Source of the DNA: Aliiglaciecola lipolytica
GTDB taxonomy: Bacteria; Pseudomonadota; Gammaproteobacteria; Enterobacterales; Alteromonadaceae
Assembly (NCBI RefSeq): GCF_018860635.1
Contig: NZ_JAHKPT010000009.1
Span: 1 to 64,000, forward strand
Length of the DNA: 64,000 bases
Reading direction: 5' to 3'
The notes under the pieces are model-generated. The model was not told where the DNA came from, searched no databases, and saw only the letters and a list, made by a program, of their open reading frames with translations. Positions 25,911 to 33,900 of the stretch are shown here, piece by piece; positions within the stretch are counted from its first letter, which is position 1, and every line of letters begins with the position of its first letter. A program made the position numbers and the translations under genes.

Positions 25911-26798
25911 TTATAATGGCAACGCTGCTTTAAATTCACTGATATCCTGATACCGGTGTTCAGGTTGCAGTTGAGTGGCATAAAATAATGCATTAGCAAC
26001 AGTATCGCCGCAGCTATGAGACACCTGTTCCAACAACATTAAAATAGGGTCGCTACCATCGCTGTTTGATTGCGTATATCGGTCAAACGCTTTAATCGGC
26101 CGTTGCCCTGTTAAAAGTTCAATTATCATCACCCCTAAAGCGTGGATATCAGTCCAAGGACCTATAGGGAAAACATTATATTCTTGTTCCAATGCAGCAT
26201 ACGACTGAGTATTTTGGGCTTGTTGACTCACGTAGCCACCCGCTACTTTTACCGCCCCAAAATCGATTAAAATAGGATGCAGCACTGCACCTGAACGTAG
26301 AAACACGTTACTGGCTTTAACGTCTCTGTGTACTAAGTTTTGTTGGTGTAAATAATCCAGCCCTGCTAATACGCCAGGTAATACTGCACTAATTTGTTGC
26401 CACGAAAACGGCTGGTTATGAATTTCAACTTGTTGCACATAACTTTCCCATAAGGTATTACCGATCTCTTGATGCATAACCATATAGGCAGTACCCGCTT
26501 CGTAAAAACAATCGTATACATAAACAATGTTATCGTGATCTAAGGTGAGTAAAGTTTCACATTCATTTTTGAACTGCTGCAATGCTGTTTCATAAACTTG
26601 GGTCAAATCCGCCATGAAGGGTTTGACCATGCCGTCAACACGGTGAGCAATTTGATTCGGCAAATACTCTTTAATAACCACTCGATATTCAAGGGAAGCA
26701 TGTTGGGCAAGATAAACAACACCGAAGCCGCCGCTACCCAGCACCTTTTCAATAACATATCGATGTATTCGATCGCCGGGTTGAAGTTCTCGTTCCAC
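25911..26798 (-). CDS. Soluble Ser/Thr protein kinase
   Basis: A 295-residue Hanks-type kinase with no membrane helix or extra domain. The glycine loop is GSGGFGVVYL (21-30), the ATP lysine Lys43 (VVIKEY), the catalytic loop HRDVKASN (157-164), DFGAVK (179-184) and the G-helix region GQRPIKAFDR. It is related to, but distinct from, the three larger kinases at the end of the cluster (about half the conserved positions differ). It sits between the VWA gene and the membrane phosphatase with 15- and 23-bp gaps. It is a candidate for the kinase that modifies the FHA partners. Confidence 0.92.
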   Translation of the reverse strand: MERELQPGDRIHRYVIEKVLGSGGFGVVYLAQHASLEYRVVIKEYLPNQIAHRVDGMVKPFMADLTQVYETALQQFKNECETLLTLDHDNIVYVYDCFYEAGTAYMVMHQEIGNTLWESYVQQVEIHNQPFSWQQISAVLPGVLAGLDYLHQQNLVHRDVKASNVFLRSGAVLHPILIDFGAVKVAGGYVSQQAQNTQSYAALEQEYNVFPIGPWTDIHALGVMIIELLTGQRPIKAFDRYTQSNSDGSDPILMLLEQVSHSCGDTVANALFYATQLQPEHRYQDISEFKAALPL

Positions 26799-26813
26799 AA
26801 TACTGTTCTTAAC

Positions 26814-27635
26814 TTACTTGGGCATGAGCGCAATTAACAACGCTGCGGTTAACGACCCGTTGGAAATATCTAAATAATTACCCAAGCCAGCTTTTGCCAA
26901 TCCTTGATAAAATTCTTTTTCGTGTTTTTCATCGCCAGAGTAACGCACAGATACGCTGTATTTTTCATTGGCGAAGCGTTGAACTTTGGTCATTAATGGT
27001 CGAGCTTCACCAGAGTGCGCTTCATCATCAGTAATGATAAAAATCACTCTACGTTGCGCCTCTGATCGCCATTTGGTGTCCAGCGCAGCTTCAAATCCTG
27101 CGTAAACCGATTCACCATTATCACCAGGGTTGAATCCTCTACCAATACCCAAGTTAAGATTGACTTGTTCTAAATAAGATTTTAAAACGGCGATATCTTT
27201 GGTGAGGGTAAGAGGGAATTCAGACACAGGCCGATCAAAGTTTTTATCTCCAAAGGCAACGATGCGCATGGCCGCTGAGTCAGATAACATTTCGATAATC
27301 CGTGCAATATTGCCAATTTCAGCACGTAAACCATTGATTTCTTGCCCCATACTGCCAGTCACATCTAATACCACCACTAAATCAAGGGTTTGCATTTTTT
27401 GGAACCCCGATGGCGTGGGTTTAGGCACTGGAACTGGATCAGGTTTTGGCACACTAGGCGGTGGACACACCTTCATTTCTGGACACGTTTGCGGCGCAGG
27501 TGCGGGAATTTTCGATACATTGCCAAAAAAAGGAAGTGAAATGACAGCGAGTAAAATAAACGCGCCCATTCCTGAAGCAAACAAATCTAAAGCTGACATG
27601 CTAAAGATATTGATTTCCCTACTTTTGAGCTTCAT
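26814..27635 (-). CDS. VWA-domain protein with MotB/ExbD-like N-terminal helix
   Basis: A 273-residue protein. The N terminus (FSMSALDLFASGMGAFILLA, about 11-30) is a single transmembrane segment with an aspartate (Asp17) near its start, the pattern seen in MotB/ExbD-type partners of MotA/TolQ/ExbB channels. A Pro-rich periplasmic linker with two cysteines (about 42-78) leads to a von Willebrand A domain (about 82-270) with the metal site DVTGSMGQE (Asp91, Thr93, Ser95) and FIITDDEAHSG. The channel-type gene lies five genes upstream in the same unit. I infer that this protein and that channel form an ion-driven complex with the VWA domain in the periplasm. It may alternatively be a TerY-like metal-sensing VWA. 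Confidence 0.85.
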   Translation of the reverse strand: MKLKSREINIFSMSALDLFASGMGAFILLAVISLPFFGNVSKIPAPAPQTCPEMKVCPPPSVPKPDPVPVPKPTPSGFQKMQTLDLVVVLDVTGSMGQEINGLRAEIGNIARIIEMLSDSAAMRIVAFGDKNFDRPVSEFPLTLTKDIAVLKSYLEQVNLNLGIGRGFNPGDNGESVYAGFEAALDTKWRSEAQRRVIFIITDDEAHSGEARPLMTKVQRFANEKYSVSVRYSGDEKHEKEFYQGLAKAGLGNYLDISNGSLTAALLIALMPK

Positions 27636-27695
27636 CTGTCGATTTCCCTTTTGATTACATCACCGGCAATGACTAACATTGCCGGTTAGGCAAAT

Positions 27696-29216
27696 TTAAA
27701 GCACTGTGACTTTAAACGATATAGTGCTTAAGCGAAGAACCATGTCATTGCTCAATTCCATCGGTTGACCTGGGATAAGCTGGACTTCATTTAACCAACT
27801 GCCGTTTTGACTTCCCATATCTTCCACATAGATTTTATTTTCGTGCAATCGAATCATTAGATGCTTTCTGGAAATCTCGCTCTCTCCCAAAACATAATCT
27901 ACTTGAGCACTTTCACGACCTATGATTTGACCTTCACTTTGCGCTAATGCTTTACCATTTATTTTAATTCTTACGGTGTCACCTTTGGTAGTCGAACCAT
28001 CTAATAAGATATCGTTGAAGGACTTCTCCATTGCTGCGATTTTACCCGCTAGATTATCTTTTTCCTGAGCAAGGCCACTGGCTTCTTTAACTTTATTTTG
28101 AAGTTCGTCTGTTTGCGCTTGCATCGCTTCTTTTCGCTTACGCATAAGAATGACGAACAGCAACAACATAACCAATAGCAAAACGCCACCACCTAATAAA
28201 ATGTAGGTTTTTTGCTGTTCAGACTTAGCCTGCTTTTGCGCTTCTAATTCGGCGGCTTGCTCTGCTTTGGCCTTAGCTTCTTCGAGCGCTAAACGTTCCT
28301 CTTCCGCTTTTTTGATAGCGTCTTCGGTTTTCTTTTGTTTTTCTAAATTTTCTGCAGCAATTTTAGCGGCTTCATCTTTCGCTTCTTGCAACAACCTGTC
28401 AGCTTCTTCTTTGGCTTCTTGCGCTTTCTTTTGAGCTTCTTCTAATTTGGTTTTCGCAGCCAAATCTGCATCTTCTTTGGCCTTTTTAGCAAGTTCAGCG
28501 AGTTTGCTTGCCTCTTCAGCGTCTTTTGCGGCTTGTTCTGCTTTGGCTTTTGCTTGCTCTACATCCGAAAGACAGACTTCATCAGCAACGCTAAAGGTAA
28601 TATTATTTTCACTTAGAAAAGACTTTAGTGTTTGTGTAGATAATGCATAAGCGATGTTTTCTGGCGCTTTCATACCCGCAAAAATGGCCGTTTCAAAAAC
28701 ACTTACACCTACCAATTGTTTACAGTTATTCAGTAAAGGCGCTGCCCACTGTCCTTCTTGGTAGAGCGCAGTGTGAACATAAATATCGCCTTCGGAGAGA
28801 TCTTTTACAGGCTCTAATCGCTGAACGATGGAAGGGGTTTCTTCAGAGTCGGTTTTTAAGATCAATTGTTCACCGACAGTTTGTGCCTCTTTTGCTAACA
28901 AAACAGGGTCACCAGTTACATTGCTTGCGGACAAAACCGCAAGGCGCTTGTCTTCGTCTTGGACTATCACTGTAGCCAGTATTTTAGCTGCTGGTGTCAC
29001 TGAGTTATCGACAATAAAAAGTGATTTAGCACCATCTATCACCTCTGCATCAGTGACAAACTGGTTATCATTCACTTTAGTCGCTATCGCCGTTTGGGTT
29101 TTACCGTTTTTACGCTCAATTTGAACTTGATAAGCGTACGTTTCCGCCGTGGCGGAAAATATCGTCGAACTAAAAACCAGTGCCAGTAGTGCTATCAATC
29201 TAGGTGACAAAAACAT
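27696..29216 (-). CDS. Membrane FHA protein with degenerate trypsin-like periplasmic domain
   Basis: A 506-residue protein. A signal peptide (about 1-24) precedes a trypsin-fold-like domain (about 25-205) with the right spacing of strands. The expected serine motif GxSGGPL is replaced by GQWAAPLLNN (about 155-164), and no catalytic His context is visible, so it should be proteolytically dead. A long Ala/Lys/Glu coiled coil (about 217-335), one helix (337-358, TYILLGGGVLLLVMLLLFVI), a short coiled coil and a cytoplasmic FHA domain (about 415-506; GRE 433-435, S449-x-x-H452) follow. The coiled coil probably spans part of the periplasm. It links a peptide-binding-like outer domain to a phosphothreonine reader. 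A 60-bp gap separates it from the VWA gene. Confidence 0.85.
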   Translation of the reverse strand: MFLSPRLIALLALVFSSTIFSATAETYAYQVQIERKNGKTQTAIATKVNDNQFVTDAEVIDGAKSLFIVDNSVTPAAKILATVIVQDEDKRLAVLSASNVTGDPVLLAKEAQTVGEQLILKTDSEETPSIVQRLEPVKDLSEGDIYVHTALYQEGQWAAPLLNNCKQLVGVSVFETAIFAGMKAPENIAYALSTQTLKSFLSENNITFSVADEVCLSDVEQAKAKAEQAAKDAEEASKLAELAKKAKEDADLAAKTKLEEAQKKAQEAKEEADRLLQEAKDEAAKIAAENLEKQKKTEDAIKKAEEERLALEEAKAKAEQAAELEAQKQAKSEQQKTYILLGGGVLLLVMLLLFVILMRKRKEAMQAQTDELQNKVKEASGLAQEKDNLAGKIAAMEKSFNDILLDGSTTKGDTVRIKINGKALAQSEGQIIGRESAQVDYVLGESEISRKHLMIRLHENKIYVEDMGSQNGSWLNEVQLIPGQPMELSNDMVLRLSTISFKVTVL

Positions 29217-29235
29217 GCCGATTTCCTTACGTCTA

Positions 29236-30012
29236 TTATTCTGTTAATTCTTCCGAGTCAGTTTCCTGAGAAACTTTTAATACCATTACCGTTGCATTAT
29301 CTTGATAATCTTGATCAAGACTATCCACATATCCCACAATATGTTCCGCCAATATTTGCGGATCAGATTGATTAAATCGATGACACATAGTGGCAATATC
29401 CTGTTCAGGAATACTCTCTATCCCATCACTGGCTAAAAGCACAATGTCGCCGACTTGCAGTTCAATGCTATTGATGTCCACCATGTCGACGTCATAACCC
29501 ATCACCGCAGAAGTTAATTGATTGCGCTGGGGATGAACGGCAACGTCTTCGGCGGTCATCACGCCTTCTTCAACCAACTGCATTAATTCAGATTTTTTTG
29601 AATGGTCTTGATTTATGCGTTGCAGGGAATTGCCTCGACACAGCCATAAAGGGCTATCTCCAACACTCAGATAATCCAAATGTTCGCCTGTAAATGCCGC
29701 CGCGATTAGCGTCCCGCCCATGCCGTTGCATTCAGGATTTTCGATGATATATTCAGCTAAATGTTGATTTGTGGCGTTTAAACTTAGTTGCAAACGCGCG
29801 TCCATGTGCTCTTCTTCACTACTGCAAAAAGCGTCATTAAAGGCTCGTAAAATTTCCTGACTGGCAACTTCACCATGAACCGCACCGCCCATACCATCAG
29901 ATAAAACAGTTAATGCAAACCCGTTGGGCCAAACCAATTTGGTAACACCATCTTGCTGATAGTCTCGCTTTCCGACGGTTTGAGCCCATCCTACGGAGAT
30001 TTGTAGCATCAT
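29236..30012 (-). CDS. Soluble PP2C-type protein phosphatase
   Basis: A 258-residue cytoplasmic PP2C. The start is the ATG at 30012, which overlaps the stop of the FHA gene (TAATG); an in-frame TTG lies three codons upstream. Metal and phosphate motifs are QTVGKRDYQQDG, LSDGMGGAVHGE, VGDSPLWLCR, LLASDGIES and DNATVMVL, all with the required aspartates. There is no membrane segment, unlike the second phosphatase of the cluster. Soluble PP2C enzymes of this type (PppA-like) pair with kinases and FHA proteins in type VI secretion and TerY-P systems; here the same trio occurs without type VI structural genes. Confidence 0.9.
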   Translation of the reverse strand: MMLQISVGWAQTVGKRDYQQDGVTKLVWPNGFALTVLSDGMGGAVHGEVASQEILRAFNDAFCSSEEEHMDARLQLSLNATNQHLAEYIIENPECNGMGGTLIAAAFTGEHLDYLSVGDSPLWLCRGNSLQRINQDHSKKSELMQLVEEGVMTAEDVAVHPQRNQLTSAVMGYDVDMVDINSIELQVGDIVLLASDGIESIPEQDIATMCHRFNQSDPQILAEHIVGYVDSLDQDYQDNATVMVLKVSQETDSEELTE

Positions 30013-30785
30013 TATTCCCAATTAAAATTTTGGTCGCAAAACGCTACAAACCTTAAGGTCGTGGCGCCGACTTTTAATAGGCTTCCTGTCTGCAATACAG
30101 TCTGGCCTGCGACAATTTGTCCATTCACTCGATTCAAGCTCGAGCCATTACCGGGAGCCACTATAAACTCGCGATTTTCATCGTCATATATAACTAATAA
30201 CTGCTGTTTAGAAGTAATAGAAGTGTCACCAAAGTTTAACGTAATGCGCTCAGTGGGTGAGCGAGATATGGCACTTTGGCCTGGGCCTACGACCACACTT
30301 TTACCTTTACCTGGACCATCAACCACTACCAACCAGCCGCATACAAAAGATTCAGCACTGGCCTGCGAAGCATTGCCACCGACACTTGCCCCTGCGCTGG
30401 CTCCCCCAAAGTTAATTGAGGTTTTAGGTTCCTCTACCACAGGTCTAGAAGCCGCTTGTTGTCCGCCTGGCGGAATAGCGTTTTCCGGCGAATTTCCAGC
30501 GGCGTTATCTTCCCCTGGCATATTAGGTGGTCGTGTAGGCGGTTCAGGTGGAACCGCCACTCCGCCTGGACGCATCGCAGGACCAGAGGATTTCATATGA
30601 TTAAATAAATCGACATTGGGCGGTTGTGTCGCCCCTTCTTTTGGCTTACTGGCTTGGCCACCAAACTGACCTTGCGGCGGTTTAGTGCCGCCATCAGGTC
30701 CCGATTGGGTTGGTTTATTATCATTTTTAACAAAGCTTGATTCGATTTCGATTGGTTTCCCATCTGGACCACGTCTAAAGCTCAT
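30012..30785 (-). CDS. Pro/Gly-rich protein with atypical FHA domain
   Basis: A 257-residue protein. The start at ATG 30785 is favoured by AGGAG eight bases upstream; a GTG at 30794 overlaps that site. The first about 150 residues are low complexity (Pro, Gly, Gln, Ser), opening with MSFRRGPDGKPIE. The C-terminal about 105 residues are FHA-like (GWLVVVDGPGKGKS to TTLRFVAFC). The usual Gly-Arg is Ser-Arg (ISRSP) and the S-x-x-H histidine is absent (TSKQQ), so phosphothreonine binding may be lost or altered. The fold otherwise looks complete. It sits between the channel gene (about 18-bp gap) and the soluble phosphatase (1-base overlap). Confidence 0.82.
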   Translation of the reverse strand: MSFRRGPDGKPIEIESSFVKNDNKPTQSGPDGGTKPPQGQFGGQASKPKEGATQPPNVDLFNHMKSSGPAMRPGGVAVPPEPPTRPPNMPGEDNAAGNSPENAIPPGGQQAASRPVVEEPKTSINFGGASAGASVGGNASQASAESFVCGWLVVVDGPGKGKSVVVGPGQSAISRSPTERITLNFGDTSITSKQQLLVIYDDENREFIVAPGNGSSLNRVNGQIVAGQTVLQTGSLLKVGATTLRFVAFCDQNFNWE

Positions 30786-30803
30786 GGTTTTCACTCCTTA
30801 ATT

Positions 30804-31613
30804 TTAATCTGCCGCGATTAAGCGGTTTACTAATCTGTCTAAACAATACTGGCCAACCAGATTTAACGCTTTTTCTTCTCGTCCTTGGGCCAGATGCATA
30901 AAAAATACTAACGCCGCAGACATAATTAGCGCTAATAATGTTGTATTGAAAGCTACGCCAAGCTTAATAGTGATGACGGCAACCCACCCTTTGATCGCAT
31001 CAGAATCGGATAATGGTGGCATATCACCCGCACTGGACAATGCCATTGCGATACCTATCACGGTGCCAATAAAGCCTAATGTAGGAATAAGCCAAACTAA
31101 GTAACGCACCATGGTGTACTTTAAATCGACTTCGTGTTGCATTAACTCCAAAGAGGAATTCATAAGATTGTTAGCTTGTTCAGTGCTGCGGGAAAGTTGA
31201 AACTGTAAAATAATTCGTTTAATTAAGCGTTGCAGGTAAAAACGACTGCCAAGGTTATCAGCTTTAATAGCTTGATATATTGGACCTAAGTCTTTGGGTC
31301 GATAAAGAGCATCTTCATCATCACTGATTAAACCGCGGTTTATTTGATTTATTTCTTGGGTTGCCCTTTGCCAGCGTACCCAAATCTCGCCAGCACAAAC
31401 AAAGAAAAACACCCACATTACATTCTGAATAGTAAAGGGATAAGAAGGACCACTGCGGTCAAAAAGAATATCAGCTAAGCGCATTTCTGTGCTGATTTCC
31501 GGCTGCTTATCGGTCAGTACAAAGCCGATAATAATGATTACTAAAGCAATGAAAGACATTGCCAGTAACACAACCAGACGATAGTAAGATTCTTCTTTCT
31601 CCAAACTGGTCAT
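30804..31613 (-). CDS. MotA/TolQ/ExbB-type proton channel
   Basis: A 269-residue inner-membrane protein. Helices lie at about 8-30 (VVLLAMSFIALVIIIIGFVL), 45-65 (FTIQNVMWVFFFVCAGE), 168-192 (YLVWLIPTLGFIGTVIGIAM) and 208-232 (FNTTLLALIMSAALVFFM). A cytoplasmic loop of about 100 residues separates the two pairs. The conserved PTLGFIGTVIGIA and the following Thr-rich helix are the MotA/TolQ/ExbB signature; the channel family forms pentamers around a single-helix partner. Its ATG overlaps the stop of the upstream FHA gene. The VWA protein at 26814-27635 has the matching single helix with an aspartate. No tonB, exbD or tolA gene is in the cluster. Confidence 0.9.
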   Translation of the reverse strand: MTSLEKEESYYRLVVLLAMSFIALVIIIIGFVLTDKQPEISTEMRLADILFDRSGPSYPFTIQNVMWVFFFVCAGEIWVRWQRATQEINQINRGLISDDEDALYRPKDLGPIYQAIKADNLGSRFYLQRLIKRIILQFQLSRSTEQANNLMNSSLELMQHEVDLKYTMVRYLVWLIPTLGFIGTVIGIAMALSSAGDMPPLSDSDAIKGWVAVITIKLGVAFNTTLLALIMSAALVFFMHLAQGREEKALNLVGQYCLDRLVNRLIAAD

Positions 31614-31909
31614 ATACCACGGCTCCTGCTCTTAATTTGATATGCGATCATGATTTCCATTATGCGAAGTTTCGTCTCACCAACCACGATATAATCGTTG
31701 GCGCTTAACGTCACTGCGTCAAATTGAAGCCATTGACTCCCTTCCCAATAAAATGATCCATATGATGAGCCACAATCTCTGACTTCAATAAAGTCTAGAC
31801 TATTGATTCTTAGTTGTAAGTGGTTACGAGAAACACTGGGATCATTAATATGAACGTCATTTGTTTGCGCGCAACGACCCACACTTATGACAGTGTCACT
31901 AGTAAACAT
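31610..31909 (-). CDS. Small stand-alone FHA protein
   Basis: A 99-residue FHA domain and nothing else. It has the GRC motif (VISVGRCAQTND), S-x-x-H (DPSVSRNHLQL) and the C-terminal asparagine-loop equivalent GSSYGSFYW. It is the first gene of the 18-kb cluster and overlaps the channel gene by 4 bases (ATGA). No strong Shine-Dalgarno precedes its ATG. A promoter-like pair and a 17-bp palindrome lie just upstream. It likely reads phosphothreonines put on by the cluster's kinases and may bring partners to the channel. Confidence 0.88.
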   Translation of the reverse strand: MFTSDTVISVGRCAQTNDVHINDPSVSRNHLQLRINSLDFIEVRDCGSSYGSFYWEGSQWLQFDAVTLSANDYIVVGETKLRIMEIMIAYQIKSRSRGI

Positions 31910-31912
31910 ACG

Positions 31913-31929
31913 AAAAATGCTGCATTTTT
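31913..31929. promoter_or_regulatory. 17-bp palindrome at the head of the FHA/kinase cluster
   Basis: AAAAATGC-T-GCATTTTT is a perfect inverted repeat 4 bases upstream of the first start codon and downstream of the predicted promoter. Placement fits an operator, or an RNA hairpin that covers the weak ribosome-binding region. No regulator gene is adjacent. Confidence 0.45.
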
Positions 31930-31957
31930 AAGCAATGAATATTGGGTTCCGAATTTA

Positions 31958-31986
31958 ATACTAGCGGTAGTTGAAAAGTCGAACAA
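31958..31986 (-). promoter_or_regulatory. Candidate sigma-70-type promoter of the cluster
   Basis: On the minus strand TTGTTC and TAGTAT are separated by exactly 17 bp, about 50 bp upstream of the first gene. It is the only good pair seen in the 256-bp gap before the cluster; the rest of that gap (to 32165) is AT-rich and featureless. Confidence 0.45.
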
Positions 31987-32165
31987 GCTTTAATTTTAAG
32001 GAAAACAACATTTAGTGATAGAAAGATGATTTAACTTATTTTCCTTATAAGACAAAGATATAAGAATTTAAGACAGCATAATATGAGGTTGGGAAAGAAT
32101 TTTACGCTTAACATTAAGAGGTTAATTTGCGAGTTCAAGCAAACTAATTCTGGGCATAATTTAGA

Positions 32166-33644
32166 TTAACCAGATGCCGATGAATTAGTCTGCCGTTCTG
32201 CCTTCCCACGAAATCCAGATAGAAAGGTAGCGATAATCACACTGACCAAGGAAATGTAAAAAGCAGTCGATAAAGTGTTCATTAAGGCAGGTGTTTGCTC
32301 AGCAACAATTTTATTATCCCCGAGATAATAGTGAACTAACAAATTAACCGAACTCATTCCCAAAAGGTTACCTATTGTTCGAGCAAGATTCAAAGATGCG
32401 GAGGCAACGCCTAACTCTCTATCTTGCACAGCGCCCATAATGGCATTGTTGTTGGGTGAGGAAAACAAACCGAAACCAATGCCAATTAATAATAAAGAAC
32501 CTCCAATATAAGTTGTCCCCGTAGCCGTTGTCATTTGTGAAAGCACCAAAAAACCACAAGCGACTATTGCACATCCTATAGTCGCTAAAAATCGAGGTTG
32601 GATTTTGTCGGACAGTCGACCAGACATTGGCGCTAATATAGCCATTGCGAATGCTTGTAATAACAATATTTGACCGGCTTCTGCTGGACCGTAGCCTTGC
32701 ACGACTTGTAAATACAGGCTCAGCAAAAACGCCAATGGAAAATTACTGCCGTACATCAATAATGACGTCGTCAGCGACATTGAGAAAACCCTGCTCTCTC
32801 GAAACATTTGAACGCGAATTAACGGTGTATGGTGTCGACTCTGGTGATAAACAAAAAAGATCATAGTGATGACCGACAAAATCAACAATAAAAAGCCATA
32901 CAGTTTTGGAACAGAGCTAAAGCCGAAAACTAAAGAAGCTGAAGACACCGCAAAAATGAAACTTCCGCGCCAATCAAATGAAGCGACTTCGTCATTTTTC
33001 CACTCTCCTTTCAAGCCCCACTTAATTAACAACAACAAAAACAGGATTAACGGAACTTGAAATAAAAATACAGCCCGCCAACTCCAAATCTCGGTAAGCA
33101 AGCCGCCAATAGCTGGTGCTAGGGTTAGGCCAATATAAACACAGGCAGCGGCCAAACCAAGGGCCGCTCCGCGTTTATGAGAAGGGGTAACAGAGGTGAG
33201 AATCGCGACCCCAGTGCCAAAAATCATCGCCGAAGCAGCACCTTGAGCAAAGCGCCAAAATAACACCCATTCAATTTGTTGCCCCAGGGCGCACATTAGC
33301 GAAGTAAAGGCATTCAATGCTAAGCCAATGGTATAAATTCGCTTCCTACCGTAATTATCTGCCAACTTGCCAAACGGCAGCATAAAAACCACGCTGCTGA
33401 GTAGGAATAGGGTTGGCAACCAACTCACCATCTTAGCGTTTGCGTGCAAATCGGCGGCTAAATTGGGGATAGCGACATTCACAGATGCCATTCCTAATGG
33501 ACCAATAAAAGAACCGAGACATACAACAATAAGGGCGACAGTGGTTACCGGAAGCTTTTTCAAAAAAGTAAAATACCTGCTAATAAAAATTGTAAAAAGA
33601 TCATACTGATCAACCGTGAGTTGTACAGTGATTCTAAGATCCAA
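32166..33644 (-). CDS. MFS transporter, DHA2 (EmrB/QacA) type
   Basis: A drug/H+ antiporter-like protein of up to 492 residues, predicted 14 helices. Motif A appears as GKLADNYGRKRIY and motif C as YIGLTLAPAIGGLL; the opening helix contains GMASVNVAIPNLAADL, typical of DHA2. The start is uncertain: the longest frame begins at TTG 33644 and adds about 27 non-conserved residues, whereas TTG 33563 (MKKLPVTTVALIVV) gives a normal N terminus with AGG about 11 bases upstream. No in-frame ATG exists near the expected start. The substrate is unknown. No TetR-type regulator is adjacent. Confidence 0.88.
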   Translation of the reverse strand: MDLRITVQLTVDQYDLFTIFISRYFTFLKKLPVTTVALIVVCLGSFIGPLGMASVNVAIPNLAADLHANAKMVSWLPTLFLLSSVVFMLPFGKLADNYGRKRIYTIGLALNAFTSLMCALGQQIEWVLFWRFAQGAASAMIFGTGVAILTSVTPSHKRGAALGLAAACVYIGLTLAPAIGGLLTEIWSWRAVFLFQVPLILFLLLLIKWGLKGEWKNDEVASFDWRGSFIFAVSSASLVFGFSSVPKLYGFLLLILSVITMIFFVYHQSRHHTPLIRVQMFRESRVFSMSLTTSLLMYGSNFPLAFLLSLYLQVVQGYGPAEAGQILLLQAFAMAILAPMSGRLSDKIQPRFLATIGCAIVACGFLVLSQMTTATGTTYIGGSLLLIGIGFGLFSSPNNNAIMGAVQDRELGVASASLNLARTIGNLLGMSSVNLLVHYYLGDNKIVAEQTPALMNTLSTAFYISLVSVIIATFLSGFRGKAERQTNSSASG

Positions 33645-33900
33645 TTGATATAATGCCTTAGTTTACAATATAGCCACGGCAATCTTCAGCATCTATTTAA
33701 TTTCAATGTTAAAGAATTGCTCTGTGCACTATTTATCTAAACAACCAATATACGATGTCTAACGACATTCCCAGCCTGAGAATAAATGACGATAACAAGT
33801 TATCGGTTGTTGGCGCGGCCTTCTAATTGCAATATCATTGTCTGCAATACTTTTACAATTCGCTTTCGAATTACCGACCAGATGTAGAGATAAATTTCTT

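Noticed and set aside
27696-29216. Active trypsin-like protease
   Set aside because: The serine motif is missing (Ala-Ala-Pro instead), so it is annotated as a degenerate domain.
30804-31613. tolQ or exbB of a housekeeping Tol/TonB system
   Set aside because: No tolR/tolA/tolB or exbD/tonB nearby; the gene sits in the kinase-FHA cluster and overlaps an FHA gene.
13887-31909. A type VI secretion regulatory island (PpkA/PppA/Fha style)
   Set aside because: Kinase, PP2C and FHA genes are present but no Tss structural gene, VgrG, Hcp or ClpV is seen in the window.
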